From Pisolithus tinctorius (Eukaryota; Basidiomycota; Agaricomycetes; Boletales; Pisolithaceae): a stretch of DNA of 64,000 nucleotides. Positions 1 to 11,190 of this stretch are shown piece by piece. Both the position numbers and the translations under genes were made by a program. The notes under the pieces were generated by a model. The model searched no databases. It worked only from the letters and a program-made list of their open reading frames with translations, and was not told the origin of the DNA. The DNA lies in NCBI GenBank assembly GCA_024663395.1, contig JANFAH010000065.1:1-64000 (forward strand). Reading direction: 5' to 3'. Each line of letters starts with the position of its first letter. Positions within the stretch are counted from its first letter, which is position 1.

Positions 1-352
1 GCTGGACTGGAGTTGGTGAAAGTGTCTTTCAATAAAATGCAACGTACGATTCTGGATATTAGCACATAGCCCTGCGATCATAGATGCTCCAGAGATAATG
101 AATAATATTGCCGTCTGAAACGGGTCAATACCATCCTTGAATATGCGATAGGTATCCAGTAGTGCATACCTTTCTGGTATCGGACCACAGTCGGGGATCA
201 TCTTCTACCACGGCATGTTCTATGTCAAGCTTGGATTTGTCTAATTTCTTCGTTACGATAGGAGAGGTCTGGAGAGGTGAGCCACCAGTATCTTTCTCGG
301 TTTCGATGGGTGGGATAGTCACAGCCGGGGGGTCTACAACATGCATAGCCAA
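1..352 (-). CDS. MFS transporter paralog, N-terminal part (cut by window edge)
   Basis: Partial major facilitator superfamily transporter of the fungal drug:H+ antiporter type. Its first exon starts at the ATG at 350-352 and carries a cytosolic N-terminus ending in the motif EHAVVEDDPRLWSDTRKV. A second exon at about 50-118 encodes the first membrane segment (AILFIISGASMIAGLCAN). Both segments align residue by residue with the next gene (EHALVDDDPRVWSKVRKV; TLLLVSGASVITGLCT), so the two are tandem paralogs on the same strand. The rest lies off the left edge. The N-terminal tail is somewhat longer and more charged than in the neighbour. The substrate cannot be told from this fragment. Confidence 0.75.
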
Positions 353-1283
353 CTGCGTAGTTGGGAAAGGGGTGTAATGAAATGAAGAGGCAGCACGCTT
401 CTCGCATACTCTGGTAGCACCCGCGGATTATATTTATTGCAGTACGGTTGTGAGTGATGACAAAACTGCAACCTTTGCCGCATAAGCCGTGAGTGGAATT
501 CCTCCGGGTGTTATGATATCAGTGGGACCTTGTTCCGGGTCGGATTCCACGGCCGAAACACGGGAATTTCTGCTGGTGCCATTCATTCAATACAACAAAG
601 TTGAGCCGTACGCCTCAAACCAAAGCAGCATTATTAGTACTGTAATGAGCGTAAGCATCCCGTCATGCGATACTTCCTTGTCAGATAGGACTATAGGTAA
701 CACGGTGGCCATGTGTAGCTTCAGTCTAGAATATTAGGATGTTCACTTACTTACCTCTATTTGGCTATGGGAAACTCGATGTGGGCACTGACTCACATCG
801 TCATATATTCCACCCGTTCCGCGCCGATAGCCGTAGATCGTAGGTCTTGTGGTCTTGACTTGATGCTACGATAAGTACAATAAGCTCGCTGAGGCGTCGG
901 CGATACCGACCTAACGGTAGCGCAGTACGGCAACGAGAGCAAAGCGTGAAGCGTGTCAACGTGGGGCTAATGCATATGGTTTGTTAGTTGTTGCATGCTC
1001 ATAGCGAACGTCCTGGGGAGTCCGCAAGTGGCGTCACCGTGTTATCGGTGTTGGCACGATGTTCCCTCCTTGAGAACAGTGCTCATGATGAACGCAAGTT
1101 GAACGCCATCTGTCATCAATTTAGTGCCACCAGTCTAACCCCGATCGAAGCAGCTTACAGAAAGTATCAACGGAGATTGAACGATCCCCCTTTGACTGCA
1201 AGTTTACATGAAACTATAGTACATACAATCGTGCAACGTGCACTCGCAATCCGTGCTTCGCAGCCGAATCGGCATCTATATCA
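353..1283. other. intergenic region between the two MFS paralogs
   Basis: This roughly 930-bp spacer holds the 3' flank of the complete MFS gene and the presumed promoter of the partial one. Small open frames on the plus strand (489-737, 988-1350) show no recognisable domain; the second overlaps the last antisense MFS exon and is treated as a shadow. No RNA gene or repeat was seen. Confidence 0.4.
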
Positions 1284-3394
1284 TCATTCACTAACAGAGT
1301 GCCGTTTTTCCTCCTCATTACTAGTCTCTCGCCACCACCTACCTCTGTAGAGAACCAGTAAAATCATTAGCTCAGCCAACAGTAACAATCCAGCCCATGC
1401 GGTGTATAAACCTCCGTCACCGATAGCATCCTAGGCGAGTTCAATAGAGCATGAGTGGCACAAATGAGGAAGGCGCACCTGCAACGGTACAGCAACCTCT
1501 GCTGCGACGAACCCAGAGACACCACGGAACAAGCTGTTCACCGCAACTGCACTTGATGATCTTCCGGGGTTAGAGTCTACGATATATGCCAAGGTACTCG
1601 AATATATCCATCTGAAGTCCGTGCGCCAAAAATATATCAGATACCGTAAATGCGCATGAATATACTCACATGGAGAAGAAACCGCCGAAGAATAGCATTG
1701 TGCACATCGCGGCAATGTGAACATGCTTTTGACACACCCATGCATAACCAACCACTACCGGTGGTAACCACCACATCGCTACCTTTGTACTTTCCAGTCG
1801 CATCTACTTAGATCAAAACATTGTGAGGTATTTGGATGGGAAACCTGCGAGACATGTGTCCTAGTCTCACCTCCGGGAAACCCATTCCGGTGTTAGCTGC
1901 CTGCAGCCTCATTAGGGTCCTATCAGACCATCGACCACCTAGAACACTCCCAAAGAGGGATCCTAAGAACAAGTGAATGAACGTTAGCACGTTAGCATAT
2001 CGGTAGGCTGTGCACATTTGATACATACCAATGCCAAAGGAAAGTAGGACTAACCCGGTCTCCAGGGCATTATAACCGTAGTAGAGCGCGAGGGTTCGTG
2101 CGCATGTGTATGAAATGCTATAAGTGAAAGCAAACAATAACCCTGGGAAAACGACGTAAGTCAGACAGAGAGCAATTCATATCACTGTCTGCCAACTGCC
2201 CACACACCCGAGGAAAACAGAATGGCGAGGTTGTGTTTACAGCCCAGAATCTTGACGTAAGATGGGAAGGGGTTGACATCCGCAAAGGAGAGAGTGATGT
2301 CCTTCATGATTACTGAGTTCACCAGTGTTGGGTGGGCCTGATCATCTTTTGGGGTTTGTACGCAACTTTGAGCACCGTTCCTCATTTCGCTGGTGGGTGA
2401 ATTGGGTTCCGATGGCTGACATTTCAACCTGTGCATCCACTTTTTTTTCAAGACAGTCTGGTATGTCAAGCTGCGCTCTTTCCGGAACGTGTCCCTAAAT
2501 AAGAAGCAGAATGCCAAAAGCATGATACCTCCCCAAATCACCAGGAACCAGAAGGGGGCACGCCAGCTAAATGCTTGAGTGAGCACTCCACCCATAATTG
2601 GCCCCAGTGATGGACCTAGAAGAGGTGCACAATAGTAGACGCCCATCACGGTACCCCGTTCATGAGGCTCATATATATCTGCCAACGTAGCGGCACCGAT
2701 CGACATGACGGCGCTTGCCCTGCGGTTTGCTGTCGGGTTGGGAACTGCACATCAGCATCAAAAGTAACACATACCCGATTGCTTGGACAATCCGCATGCC
2801 GATAACCAGACCTATACTGTTCGAAACAGCGACGGTAGCCGAACCCACTATGAAGAGCAAAACTGAGACAAGATAGACAAGCTAATAATGGAAAACGTCT
2901 CGTAAATCGAGGTAAAGCGATAACATTACCATCACCAACCTTTCTTCCTTTGATCTCGCTCACAGCACTCCAAACAACGGGGAAAGTGCCTTGTGCAAGG
3001 ACAGAAAGAGACAAGCTTAGACTGATCTGTTCACTCGTGGCATGCAGCTGTTGCTCTATCTGTGCATTGGCCGCTGAATTCGTGGTAAGAAGGTCGAGGG
3101 AAATGTTACATGGGAGGTAACGCACGATTCTGTATGACTGTGCAGAGGCCTGTAATCACAGATGCACCAGAGACCAGGAGCAATGTCGAAGTCTGAGAGA
3201 TAAATTGCAGTTCTGGAAGTTCGCGATAAACGAAACTAATGCAGAATACACACTTTCCTGACTTTCGACCATACTCGAGGGTCATCATCCACTAGGGCAT
3301 GCTCGACATCGGGTGGATGAGCCTGCAAAGATGTTCCTTTGGTTTCAGTTTCAGCTTGTATCATGGTCACGGCCAAGTTGTCTGTGGGCGACAT
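1284..3394 (-). CDS. MFS transporter (drug:H+ antiporter family), multi-exon
   Basis: Plasma-membrane proton-coupled exporter of the DHA1-like MFS group. The chosen start at 3394 gives an N-terminus that aligns with the neighbouring paralog. About ten short exons can be joined. They include the TM1 exon, an exon containing YLPCNISLDLLTT and SVLAQGTFPVVWS, one with VQAIG joined across a 54-bp intron to SAVMSIGAATLADIYEPHERG (the MFS signature), the central charged loop with KDITLSFADVNPFPSY, TM exons at about 2030-2170 and 1850-2030, and the late motif YIVDSNPGRSSSAVAVN. The last exon (YTAWAGLLLLAEL) ends in a basic, acidic tail with a TGA at 1284-1286. The assembled protein would be about 500-560 residues, normal for the family. 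No frame break was seen. Substrate unknown; multidrug or toxin export is the usual role of the family. Confidence 0.8.
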
Positions 3395-4934
3395 TAGGTG
3401 TACAGTATGGAGCTGTCACAGGAGTTAGGGAATGACAGGCACTCCAAGAGTTTGCAGATATTCGAAGCACGGCACGCCTGCGGCATGAGCGATGATAAAC
3501 CCCTGGCAGCTCGAATCTTGCCGTAGATGCCGTGTAATCTGAGTTGTGTATGATTACGGGATCGGCGAGCACACCTTAGTTAAGGTCAAATACGTCGGCC
3601 GAATGATACGTATTTGATTTGATCGGGTGAACCAGAACCGAAGCCATTGTATTGAAGCGGCAGTGCGATGTTTGTTGGTTTGTCCAGATGCGTCGTACAC
3701 TTCCATGGCGTACAACATTACTTAGTGCGTTCAGCGAGTTAGCCCTAGGGGGAACACCAAAGTCGTACAGAAAACACCTACGTGACGGCTGACTGAAACG
3801 TTTGATGGTCGGAACTGGGTTGGAGTAACGTATCCCGCTTGGAAAGTCAGCAAATTTCTCTCAATTGATTTGCCTTTGTCGTAGATACCTCCGAAGTAAG
3901 ATGAAGTTTCATTTCAGATGAATCTAGAGGTTTTAAATCCAGGAAATGGGGTTGGTACCTTTGTAGATCTGAAAACCAGTTCGTGGTGTTTGAATACATA
4001 CCTCACGGATGTCGGGCCTTGGGATGTCAAAAATACATCAGCAAACAGTTGACAGATGGGCGGGGGAAGAGTATGATAACCGTATTAGGTCATAGGTTAT
4101 GCAGCCCAGTGGAGTTAATAGTTCCGACTTGCGTCTTGGGGAAATGGGCCTCAGTGGGCGCTCACTCGCAGGTGAGATGCGCGCGTTCCGACTTAATACT
4201 CAGACTCTATTGCATTATGATCGCCTCAATGCATGGGGTTAACTGTCAGGTGGTGAAACAACAAAACCGTGATGGCTTACCCACCGAGTTTGTCAAAGGT
4301 CGTTGGATTTGATGGTAAGTGTTCTAGTGCGTCGTGTATTACCTCTCACAGGGAACGCAAACAAGTAGTAAACCCCGTTCTACCTGCCTTTATCGTAGGC
4401 AGGCCTCGCTCACTCTTCGTTGCTGGCAGCGTAATGTTGGTAACATTGGCTTCGGTATGAACGCCCAGTAGGTGAGCAGCTCCTGCCCTGCCATGGGTGA
4501 ACCGTTTGCTATCTAGCGTAACTGGTGGATCTAGGTTGCATAATGCGTCTGGATTGATAGTTGCATTCAAAGCATCCGCGGAGGGTCGTGTTGGTCTTAT
4601 CTACATACCTGTCTATACGGTCAGCGCAGAACAAGGATGAACCAACGGGTGGGTCCACCTTCCTTGAGCCAGCAGAACGGAGTGCACCAGTGAGCGTGTG
4701 ACTGGGACATAATAGCGTTCGTCGACGAGCCTAGGCCACGACTTGCCAGCTAAATAAAACTTTGCCAATACTGAACCCAGTAGTGCGTAGTCGATTGTTA
4801 GAAAAAAAATTGTGCATTTTCACACTATGTACGAGTTCCGGGGAAGTATGTATGTATCTCAGATTGACAGCCCCGACGCGCCGAACGCGTTGTAAATCCC
4901 AAGTCCGAGAAGCCATCATCATCAATTTTCCGCA
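3395..4934. other. intergenic region, no recognisable gene
   Basis: About 1.5 kb separates the MFS gene from the ETF-beta gene. The open frames here (for example 3983-4312 plus, 4346-4570 minus) are short, lack domains and do not join into a convincing spliced protein. The right end must include the ETF-beta promoter and leader. Nothing else is supported. Confidence 0.35.
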
Positions 4935-6073
4935 ATGAGGCCTTCCGCCGTGCGTCTGCTCAACATCCTCGTCCCCGTCAAACGGTGAGTCCCAACAAAG
5001 TAGTGGGCTCTAGTTCATGGTAGAATACCTGTCATAGGGCTGTGGACTTTGCAGTGAAGATCCGCGTGAACCCAGAGCAGACCGGTATAGACCTCAATGT
5101 GAAGCATTCTATGGTGCGTTTCATTCAGTCCCGTACCCTCGGATTCGCTTAGGTATCGCATGTACAGAACCCGTTCGACGAAATTGGTGCGTTCCTTCTG
5201 TTCAGGACCGCGCCGCGAATACCTTATCATACATTCACCCAGCCGTGGAGGAGGCCGTCCGACTCCGGGAACGCCTCAAAGATGCTGTCAAGTCCATCAA
5301 AGTCGTCACCATTGGACCCCCCAAAGCTGTGGAGACACTCCGCACTGCACTTGCAATGGGTGCCGACTCTGCTATCCACGTGGAGATTCCCGAAGGCACC
5401 CCTTCTCCCGAACCCCTCGCAGTTGCCAAGACCCTTCGCGAACTTGTGATGCGCCAGAAAGAGGGCGTCGACTTGATAATCATGGGGAAGCAAGCTATTG
5501 ACGACGATGCAGGGCAAACAGGTCAAATGCTTGCGGGGCTTATGGATTGGGCGCAAGCAACGTTTGCAAGTAAGGTAGACGTAGATCCATCGACAAAGGC
5601 GGCCAACGTGACAAGGGAAATCGACGGAGGATTGGAACAATTGAAATGTCAATTGCCTATGGTCATCACAACAGACCTGCGGTGAGCGTTCGGAACTTGC
5701 TCGATCCTCGTTTTCTGACTGCGCAATTTTTCCTGTACAGACTTAATGGCAAGTATTCGACGAATAGAATCACTTGACCATACTGAACCGTATTCCATGC
5801 AGAGCCCAGATACGCATCCCTACCTAACATCATGAAGGCAAAGAAGAAACCAATCGAAAAATTCACGCCCGCGGACCTCGGCGTTGATCTCACTCCTCGA
5901 TTACGAACTCTTAAAGTCACAGAACCCCCCAAACGCGTTGGTGGGGGCAAGGTGGGTATACTCGTATAAATTACATTTTCCCGGCTCACGAACTGGTGTC
6001 ATGGAAGGTGGCCAACGTCGATGAGCTGCTGGTGAAGCTCAAGGAAGCCGGGATTACTCCTAAGCGTGCATGA
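4935..6073 (+). CDS. ETFB: electron transfer flavoprotein subunit beta
   Basis: Mitochondrial matrix protein that, with the alpha subunit, carries electrons from acyl-CoA and other dehydrogenases to ETF:ubiquinone oxidoreductase. The ATG at 4935 gives [11 protein letters not shown], the classic beta-subunit N-terminus. A 53-bp intron (4985-5037) leads to [19 protein letters not shown] and VKHSMNPFDE in further small exons. The large exon (about 5245-5685) contains [33 protein letters not shown] and the nucleotide-binding region [18 protein letters not shown]. Later exons give [12 protein letters not shown] and GVDL, and the last exon ends [10 protein letters not shown] with TGA at 6071-6073. 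Total near 255-265 residues, as in other eukaryotes. All exons are in frame and CpG-rich like other host genes here. Conserved housekeeping gene, not part of the repeat landscape. Confidence 0.93.
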
Positions 6074-6486
6074 GAACTCTCTGTACCATTGTTATCGAAA
6101 TAATATCTACACTCCTGGAAACATTTCATTGGTGACATTTGGTCTCGGAGTACTAGGTCCTCAACAACAGGCACGCAATACTACTACACAAGAAACGGAA
6201 GAGGAGGGCTGACGAGATATGGGATCCAGATTGACCAGTGGTTAACTTGAGATTTTCTTTTTTCTATTTTTTCTATTTGCTTTTTCCGAAATTGCGTCGA
6301 AGCCACTAATGAGTAAATATATAATATGAGGCTTCGATAACAGGGAATGATAGGGAATGATAGGGAATGACAAGACAATGGCTACACGGAAAAATGAGAG
6401 ACACGATGCGTAGGAATGTGGAGTATACAGAAAGAACGGGATGAGTGGATGATTCAGCTCACTCGCAATGCTGTGAACTTGAACTA
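6074..6486. other. convergent 3' intergenic region with short tandem repeat
   Basis: This 0.4-kb stretch lies between the convergent 3' ends of the ETF-beta and RING genes and must hold both polyadenylation regions. At 6341-6370 a 10-bp unit (AGGGAATGAT) is repeated three times in tandem. T-rich runs occur around 6250-6290. No gene seen. Confidence 0.5.
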
Positions 6487-8113
6487 TTACGAGGTCGATC
6501 TCGAAGTTGAGGTGGAAGTATCCGCAGTTGTGGATGACCCACTGCTCGTGTTCTCGACGCCCTTATCCTCCGTGAGTATGATGAAGAAATTTAAGAAATA
6601 TGGAAGATCACAAACCTTGGAACGGCACGCGGGACAATTGTTCCTGCCAGTCTCGAGCCACCTATCTACACAAGCTTGGTGAAACGCATGTTTACAAGTC
6701 AACACACGAATGTGTTCTTCAGGAGTGTAGTCCTCCAGACATATCAGGCACTGCACCAGGCAATCAGTTTGATAATCCTTCCCAAAAAAAAGGAGCCCAG
6801 TTTCCCCCTACCCTTTCGATACAATTGTTGGCAATGCGCCCTGTCTTTTCGTATTCCTCCAAGGATGAGGACTGGATCACTTCCAACCCAGACCTCTCGA
6901 TGTCCTCTCTAGAAGCTGTGGGTGGCTTTACTTGACCTAGGAACTCTGCTAGCTCCCTAACACGGCCGAATAATGAATAAAAATGGCTTTGTTGTATCAA
7001 CACTACGTACCATAACGCTTCGAATGAGTCCAAGTTGCCACCCATGATTACATGATGATCGTCCGAAGAAAACCCTGCAAGGTGAAGGTGCAGAGTTGCA
7101 TCAGTTACTGTTCCCCCTTACCCACGGTAAGAAAACAATCGGATGGACGGACCGCCGATCACATAGATGAGAAGAGTTTGAGAGGCGAGCGTCTCTCCTG
7201 TTACGGCACTCGCCGATGCGATACCGCTCTGTCTGGCACGAGTCAAGTTTCTGAAGGCGTCAAAGGCGCGGTTTTGCCACGTGCGTGGCTGGGGAGATTG
7301 CTGTGTTTGTCCTGAAAGGAACCAATCTTGCGGAGTGCTTTCTTGCGATGACAGATCCGGCTGCTGTGTAAGAGGTCCGGAGAGGGAGCGATTGCCTGGT
7401 GCAGACGAGAGCGGGCCAGGGACATTGAAGGGGTTAGGGAACCCATCACTTTCCGGGGTGTCGTCCTCGTCGATGGAATGGATACGCCCATGATAGTGCT
7501 GATGACGGTGAAGCGGATCATGAAAGTGTGCGGGGTGGGGTGACTCCCGACCTGCGGCGGGAGGCTGTAAACCAATGACAATAATAGGTATGATCAGGTT
7601 AGACCGAGTTCCCGTTCCTGCACCCGCCGACGGGGAGGACGGGGAAGGAACGCCGTCCGTAGGTGGGTGTGGTACCGCATCGACTGGAATAGATGGGGGA
7701 GAATTGTGTGTCTCAGACATACCTGGTGCATGAGTGGTAGATGAAAGAGAAGGGAAAGGGTCTTGGGCGAACCCAGCGCCAAGGACATGTTGCCCCCCGC
7801 CACGAGGTGCCCCACCAGTACTTCCATTGTCACCATTACAGGCAGGTTGTGAAGAAGTGGCATTGGAAGTCAGCTCCTGTAGCGAGTCAGCATGTGAGTG
7901 GGGTGTAGAATAAGAAGACGACGGCGAGGACGTTGTCACTGGAGCATGAATGCGCGGCAGCGACTGCCCAGATGATGGAGGCACGGATTCATGGTCATCC
8001 GCTGACGTTCTGGCAGCTGAAGATCGAGACCTGCGCCACCAGCTTCCACCGCTCCTCGGCGTACGTTCACGGCGAGCAGATGAACCCTGAGAGAAAGGGA
8101 GACGAAAGGGCAT
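6487..8113 (-). CDS. RING-H2 E3 ubiquitin ligase with long disordered N-terminus
   Basis: Probable E3 ubiquitin ligase. The C-terminal exon carries a RING-H2 finger: CLIC, then CKHAFHQACVDRW, then NNCPACR (pattern C-x2-C ... C-x-H-x2-H-x2-C ... C-x2-C). Upstream exons give NLDSFEALW, spliced to ELAEFLGQVKPPTASREDIE, the conserved block that precedes the RING in this fungal family. The N-terminal exon (about 7160-8113) is Ser/Pro/His-rich and low complexity, with one hydrophobic strand, NLIIPIIVIGL. Introns can be placed before the FSSDDHH block, after EALW, after NCIER and just after the RING (48 bp, frame-preserving, so retention is possible). Stop at 6487-6489. The start MPFRLPFS at 8113 is preferred; an in-frame ATG at 8221 would add 36 residues. 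Target proteins unknown. Confidence 0.82.
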
Positions 8114-8408
8114 TACTGCGAGCTGTGATACGACTGGGAGCCTCCGAGTTGACAAGAACGTGCGATGCAAATACGCTAGAATTTGGAGTATTGACGACCC
8201 TTGTAGGATGACTGTGCGCAATAGACCAGGTCAACGATGTCGACAGCGTCGACCACTAGTTGTGGAGCAGATGTGGCAGCAGGGAAGACGCCTGGAGACG
8301 TATTACTAGGACACGGCCACACCATCCATTTTAGGTAATCCACACAGCTCAGCACGGTGACTTGATTCATCGATGAATGCTAAGCAAGTACTACACAGCA
8401 CTGCGATC
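8114..8408. promoter_or_regulatory. divergent promoter region, RING gene / SurE-type gene
   Basis: Fewer than 300 bp separate the divergent starts of the RING gene (8113) and the SurE-type gene (8409), so both promoters must lie here or in the 5' leaders. No canonical TATA box is obvious. The inference rests on gene layout only. Confidence 0.45.
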
Positions 8409-9538
8409 ATGGCGCCGAAAGTTCTTTTGGTGGTCGGTGTCCATATTTTAGCGGTGCTCAGTAAGCATATCTGACACATCTGTTCTTAGAATGACGATGG
8501 CCCACCTGGACCAGATTCGCCATACATTTTTGGTTTTTACAAGCATCTGATCAAGGATCTCGGTGAGCAGCATACTTCCGGTACTTTACTCGGTTAACAA
8601 GGTTGTTCTGACAGGTTGGGATGTAAAGGTAGCCATCCCTAGTTCACAAAAGTCGTGGATCGGTATGGATAGGCATTCAAATTGACAAGTGCCAGTCATT
8701 CATCACAGTCGACAGGCAAGTCGTACCATATCACAGAAATTACACGGGGCAGATACTTCTATCCGAGAGAACCCGGTAAAGAAGATCGCTGTTGCAGGCA
8801 GGAATACGTATCTTACGCATGCCCCTACAGACGGCTTACAGGGCGAAGTGTCTTTGGTTCCCAGAAAGAGCACGGATGGCGCAGACGAGTGGATTCTCCT
8901 AGACGGTGTAAGAATACGTCCGTCGCTGCGTGCGTACAAGTACCCACCTTGAATTCTCTCCAGACCCCTGCATCGTGTACCAATATATCCTTGCACAATC
9001 TATATCCTGGACAAATAGATCTCGTGGTGAGTTGCCCTTTCATGGAAGTCATGTGGTGGGTCCAGCTCACCAGCGTAGATTTCTGGACCAAACTTCGGCA
9101 GGAACACATCTGGTCAGTTTCAAAACTTGGATGAAACTTCCCTTGACTTCTTTCTATAGCTGCCTTTTCGCTTTCTTCGGGAACCGTTGGTGGAGCCATG
9201 TCTGGCGCGCTCTCCCGAACCCGTGCCATAGCAATCTCATACGGGAATGTTCATCACTTTACTCCAACAGAGTGGATCGAGCCCGCACACCTTCTAGCCA
9301 CCCGCATCATTAAACACCTGTGGGAGAACTGGGGAAGAGATACCCAAAACGGCAAAGTGGATCTCTACACTGTGAATATACCCATGATACCGCAACTCGC
9401 TACTCCCGATGGGCTACAGACGTGTTGGGCATATATGTGGCGGAACTCATATGGCCAACTGTTCAAGGCCCTGGACGAGGAGAGTCAAGGGATGACAGGA
9501 GTTTTATCCTTCGGATGGGGCCCGGATATCAGGCCTCT
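8409..9538 (+). pseudogene. SurE-type 5'/3'-nucleotidase, 5' part, split by a LINE
   Basis: SurE-family phosphatase/nucleotidase. The ATG at 8409 starts MAPKVLL, spliced over a 60-bp intron to NDDGPPGP, the metal-binding NDDG motif of the family. Further exons give FGFYKHLIKDLGWDVKVAIP, SWIGKSYHIT, GRYFYPREPDG, EWILLDG, TPASCTNISLHNLYPG, ISGPNFGRNTS and SSGTVGGAMSGALSRTRAIA. The last exon continues through IEPAHLLATRIIKHLWENWG to SFGWGPDIRPL. Everything is in frame up to 9538, where the reading frame runs into a T-tract that is the poly(A) tail of the minus-strand LINE. The missing C-terminus resumes at 28078. The break comes from insertion, not decay: no other lesion was seen, suggesting a fairly recent loss. 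The truncated product would lack the C-terminal segment. Confidence 0.88.
9528..9538. repeat. 11-bp target-site duplication of the LINE, left copy
   Basis: ATCAGGCCTCT occurs here, directly before the T-tract, and again at 28067-28077, directly after the other end of the LINE. In SurE frame it encodes part of DIRPL in both places, so one copy is the original codons and the other the duplication. Confidence 0.92.
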
Positions 9539-10140
9539 TTTTTTTTTTTTTTTTTTCATTGCTTAAAGTGCGTGAGGGTCTAATGACCCTATGTTGCACT
9601 CTACTGTCGCGGTATTAGCTTATCTAGTAAGGCCCCCTGTGGCCTGCCTAACCCCACAGGCGAGTGAATGCCCTGGTGGCAGGGCCTTCGGCCCTCCACC
9701 AGTCCGCCGTTCCCGCCGGCCGTTTTAGACACACCGCTTTGGAGTGGGGTAGGCTTAAGACTGTTCTAGACGCTAATTCTGTATCTACACTGGTTCGGCT
9801 GCCTTGTTGGGCAAGCTGGTTAGAGAGAGCAACGCGTTCTTTTAGCTCTGCTGGTTGAGTGATTGTCTTGTGAAGGCTGCATTTTGCAGCGATGGCGGCG
9901 TGGTGTTAGGAGGAGTTGATTGGGGGAGCTTATGAACGGGTGCAGCTTGTAGCCGATGGGTTCTTAGAAGCCTTTGGAGCTGATGGGGCGTGGGGTTGGG
10001 GGAAACATGCGAGTCGAACGTATGGGGGGATGGGGGTGTGAGTGTTGTAGTTTTGTTTTGAGCGGTGGTGCGGTGAGGATTGAGGTGGAAGGGTTTGGGT
10101 AGGCTTGATTAGGTGGCCACTTTTGTCTGTGCTAGGGTTT
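9539..10140 (-). other. LINE 3' UTR and poly(A) tail
   Basis: The T-tract at 9539-9556 is the poly(A) tail in minus orientation. The remaining 0.58 kb to the RNase H stop codon has no coding signal and is rich in short GC palindromic stretches (around 9620-9725). Open frames here (9664-9858 plus, 9930-10175 minus) have no domain support. Confidence 0.75.
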
Positions 10141-11190
10141 TTAGCTGGTGTCACGTTTGCGTTTGGATACCTCACCGAATGTTTCCTGTAGTCGTTTCAT
10201 GCATGTTATGTATTTGAGGAGGTGGGGTTGCGCGTTTACATTTGAGAGGATGTAGGATAGCGAGTTGGCGTCTCTGCCTAGGGCGTTGCAGAGGATGTGT
10301 CTTTCCCTGTCATATCTCGGGCATTGGAATATAAAGTGATGAATGTCTTCCGGGGTGGTCTCGCCGCACTGCAGGCATAGGGGGGTGTCACTGCGTTTGA
10401 CACGATGCAGGTGCTTGTTCAGCGGGATGTGGCCTGTGCGGAGTTGGATATATAGGCCTGACTGTCTCTTGGGGAGAGAGGCGGTTAATTCCACGAACTT
10501 GTTGCTGGGTAGGAAGGGGTCTATGCATGATAACCTGCCGTAACATGGGGAACTCTTCCATTCTTTGTTCCAGAGGACTTTCAGTTTTGCGGCGTGGGTT
10601 TGCTTCAGGGTGGAGACGCTGAGGGGTAGTCGTTCAGCTACTGCTGGCGGGAGTGCTTCTGGCGGGCTGGTGGACTCGACTCCTTTCACTGCTAGTTTGG
10701 CTTCTTTGTCCGCCAGTTCGTTTCCTTCTATTTCCATGTGACCAGCTATCCAATGTAGCGTGATGTCTTTTCTAGATAGGCGTTCGCTTTTGTGTAAGTC
10801 TTGTAGCATTGATCTAAGGCGCATGAGTAGATAGTGCCCAGGTTTAGCTGATGGTTGCTCACTGGATCGGATGACCGCTTGATTGTCCGCGAGTATCGAC
10901 GCTGGGAAGGCAACCTCGTCCCTTGTGGCCAGCAGGTGGGCTGCTAGGAGCAAGGCTGTCGCTTCAGCCTCGAAGACCGTGTGTTCCGACGCGTTGCCCA
11001 GTCGGTAGCGTAGGGTGGCAATATGTTGGTAGTTTACGTAGAGGACTGCTGCTGCTCCTACCCCTTCACCTGTGCACGATCCGTCCGTGAACACCAGGGT
11101 CTGGTCCTTGATCTTCGTGAGGTTCTTGATTGCTTCCTTTTTGTCTGGGCTATGATGGTTGTATGCGTGGGTAGGGTGCTAGGGGGCAGC
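10141..11190 (-). pseudogene. LINE ORF2, RNase H domain and CCHC tail
   Basis: C-terminal part of LINE ORF2. The RNase H1 fold is clear: FTDGSCTGEG (first Asp), FEAEATALLLAAH (Glu), LADNQAVIRS (Asp) and IAGHMEIEGNELADKEAK (last acidic residue with the conserved Asn-Glu). RNase H degrades the RNA strand during target-primed reverse transcription. After it comes a CCHC-like tail with CLQCGETTPEDIHHFIFQC, usual at the end of Tad1 ORF2. The frame is offset from the upstream RT part: THAYNHHSPDKKEAIKN, near 11150-11190, continues only in this frame, so a small indel separates the two. Stop at 10141-10143. Confidence 0.85.

Noticed and set aside
3983..4312. 109-codon plus-strand ORF upstream of ETF-beta
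   Set aside because: No domain, no splice partners, cysteine-rich by chance; not supported as a gene.
5227..5652. 141-codon minus-strand ORF over ETF-beta
   Set aside because: Shadow of the large ETF-beta exon; the plus frame has clear family motifs.
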